Of a stretch of DNA of 5,021 nt, positions 4,939 to 5,021 are shown in pieces. A program made the position numbers and the translations under genes. The DNA lies in assembly GCA_015520105.1 (NCBI GenBank), contig WAQT01000030.1:1-5021 (forward strand). Direction: 5' to 3'. Below the pieces are notes generated by a model. The model was not told where the DNA came from. It searched no databases and worked only from the letters and a program-made list of their open reading frames with translations. Origin of the DNA: Candidatus Aenigmatarchaeota archaeon (GTDB lineage Archaea; Aenigmatarchaeota; Aenigmatarchaeia; QMZP01). How positions within the stretch are numbered: position 1 is the stretch's first letter; each line of letters opens with the position of its first letter.

Positions 4939-5021
4939 GCCTTTGAGGTTTCTGCTCTTCCTCGTTCTCTGTTGGATTTTCTCTGAACGGGCCTTGTAAC
5001 CGTTATAAGTCACCACATAGT
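4939..5021. other. Right-edge segment without a supported gene; possible minus-strand TATA box
   Basis: No plus-strand gene is visible. On the minus strand, GACTTATAAC (5002-5011) resembles a TATA box that could drive transcription leftward through the repeat region. The minus strand is also purine-rich and open to the window edge (residues YVVTYNGYKARSEKIQQRT...). I cannot match that peptide to a family, and its frame runs on into the repeats, so I do not call a CDS. Confidence 0.2.

Noticed and set aside
4819..5021. Minus-strand frame open to the right edge (VVTYNGYKARSEKIQQRT...)
   Set aside because: The start of the frame may be outside the window and its first part looks plausible, but it runs into the repeat region and matches no family I recognise. 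It is described under the right-edge segment only.

Overview
The window looks like a piece of an archaeal chromosome. Evidence: A/T-rich TATA boxes centred about 26 nt before two start codons (leaderless transcripts); a THUMP-domain m2G methyltransferase of the Trm14 type; a membrane-anchored stand-alone Lon-like (S16) protease of a kind typical of archaea; heavy use of ATA and AGA/AGG codons; and a tRNA-Ser gene that only folds if a short intron with a bulge-helix-bulge-like fold is removed near positions 8/9. Unusual tRNA introns and roughly 50% G+C would suit several lineages, including some DPANN archaea. I cannot name the lineage from this window.

Layout, all genes on the + strand. 1-158: AT-rich 3' end of an SGNH/GDSL-type hydrolase. 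271-1416: THUMP-domain RNA guanine-N2 methyltransferase with its own promoter. 1496-2857: cation:proton antiporter-family membrane protein. 2854-3609: membrane-anchored S16 serine protease, translationally coupled to the antiporter by an ATGA overlap. 3667-4440: TatD-family metal-dependent hydrolase with its own leaderless promoter. 4531-4648: tRNA-Ser(GCT) with a 31-nt intron. 4649-5021: no convincing gene, but a dense set of hairpins and repeats, including a 49-bp perfect direct repeat spaced 129 bp apart.

How the genes fit together: the antiporter and the S16 protease almost certainly form one transcription and translation unit at the membrane, and the protease domain is predicted to face outside. 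The methyltransferase and tRNA-Ser both belong to translation but are not linked in an operon. TatD is a housekeeping nuclease-like enzyme on its own promoter.

I see no complete new defence or mobile system. The items most worth following up are the non-canonical tRNA intron with a duplicated 5' acceptor strand, the structured repeat region after the tRNA, and the antiporter whose usual transport aspartate is replaced by serine.
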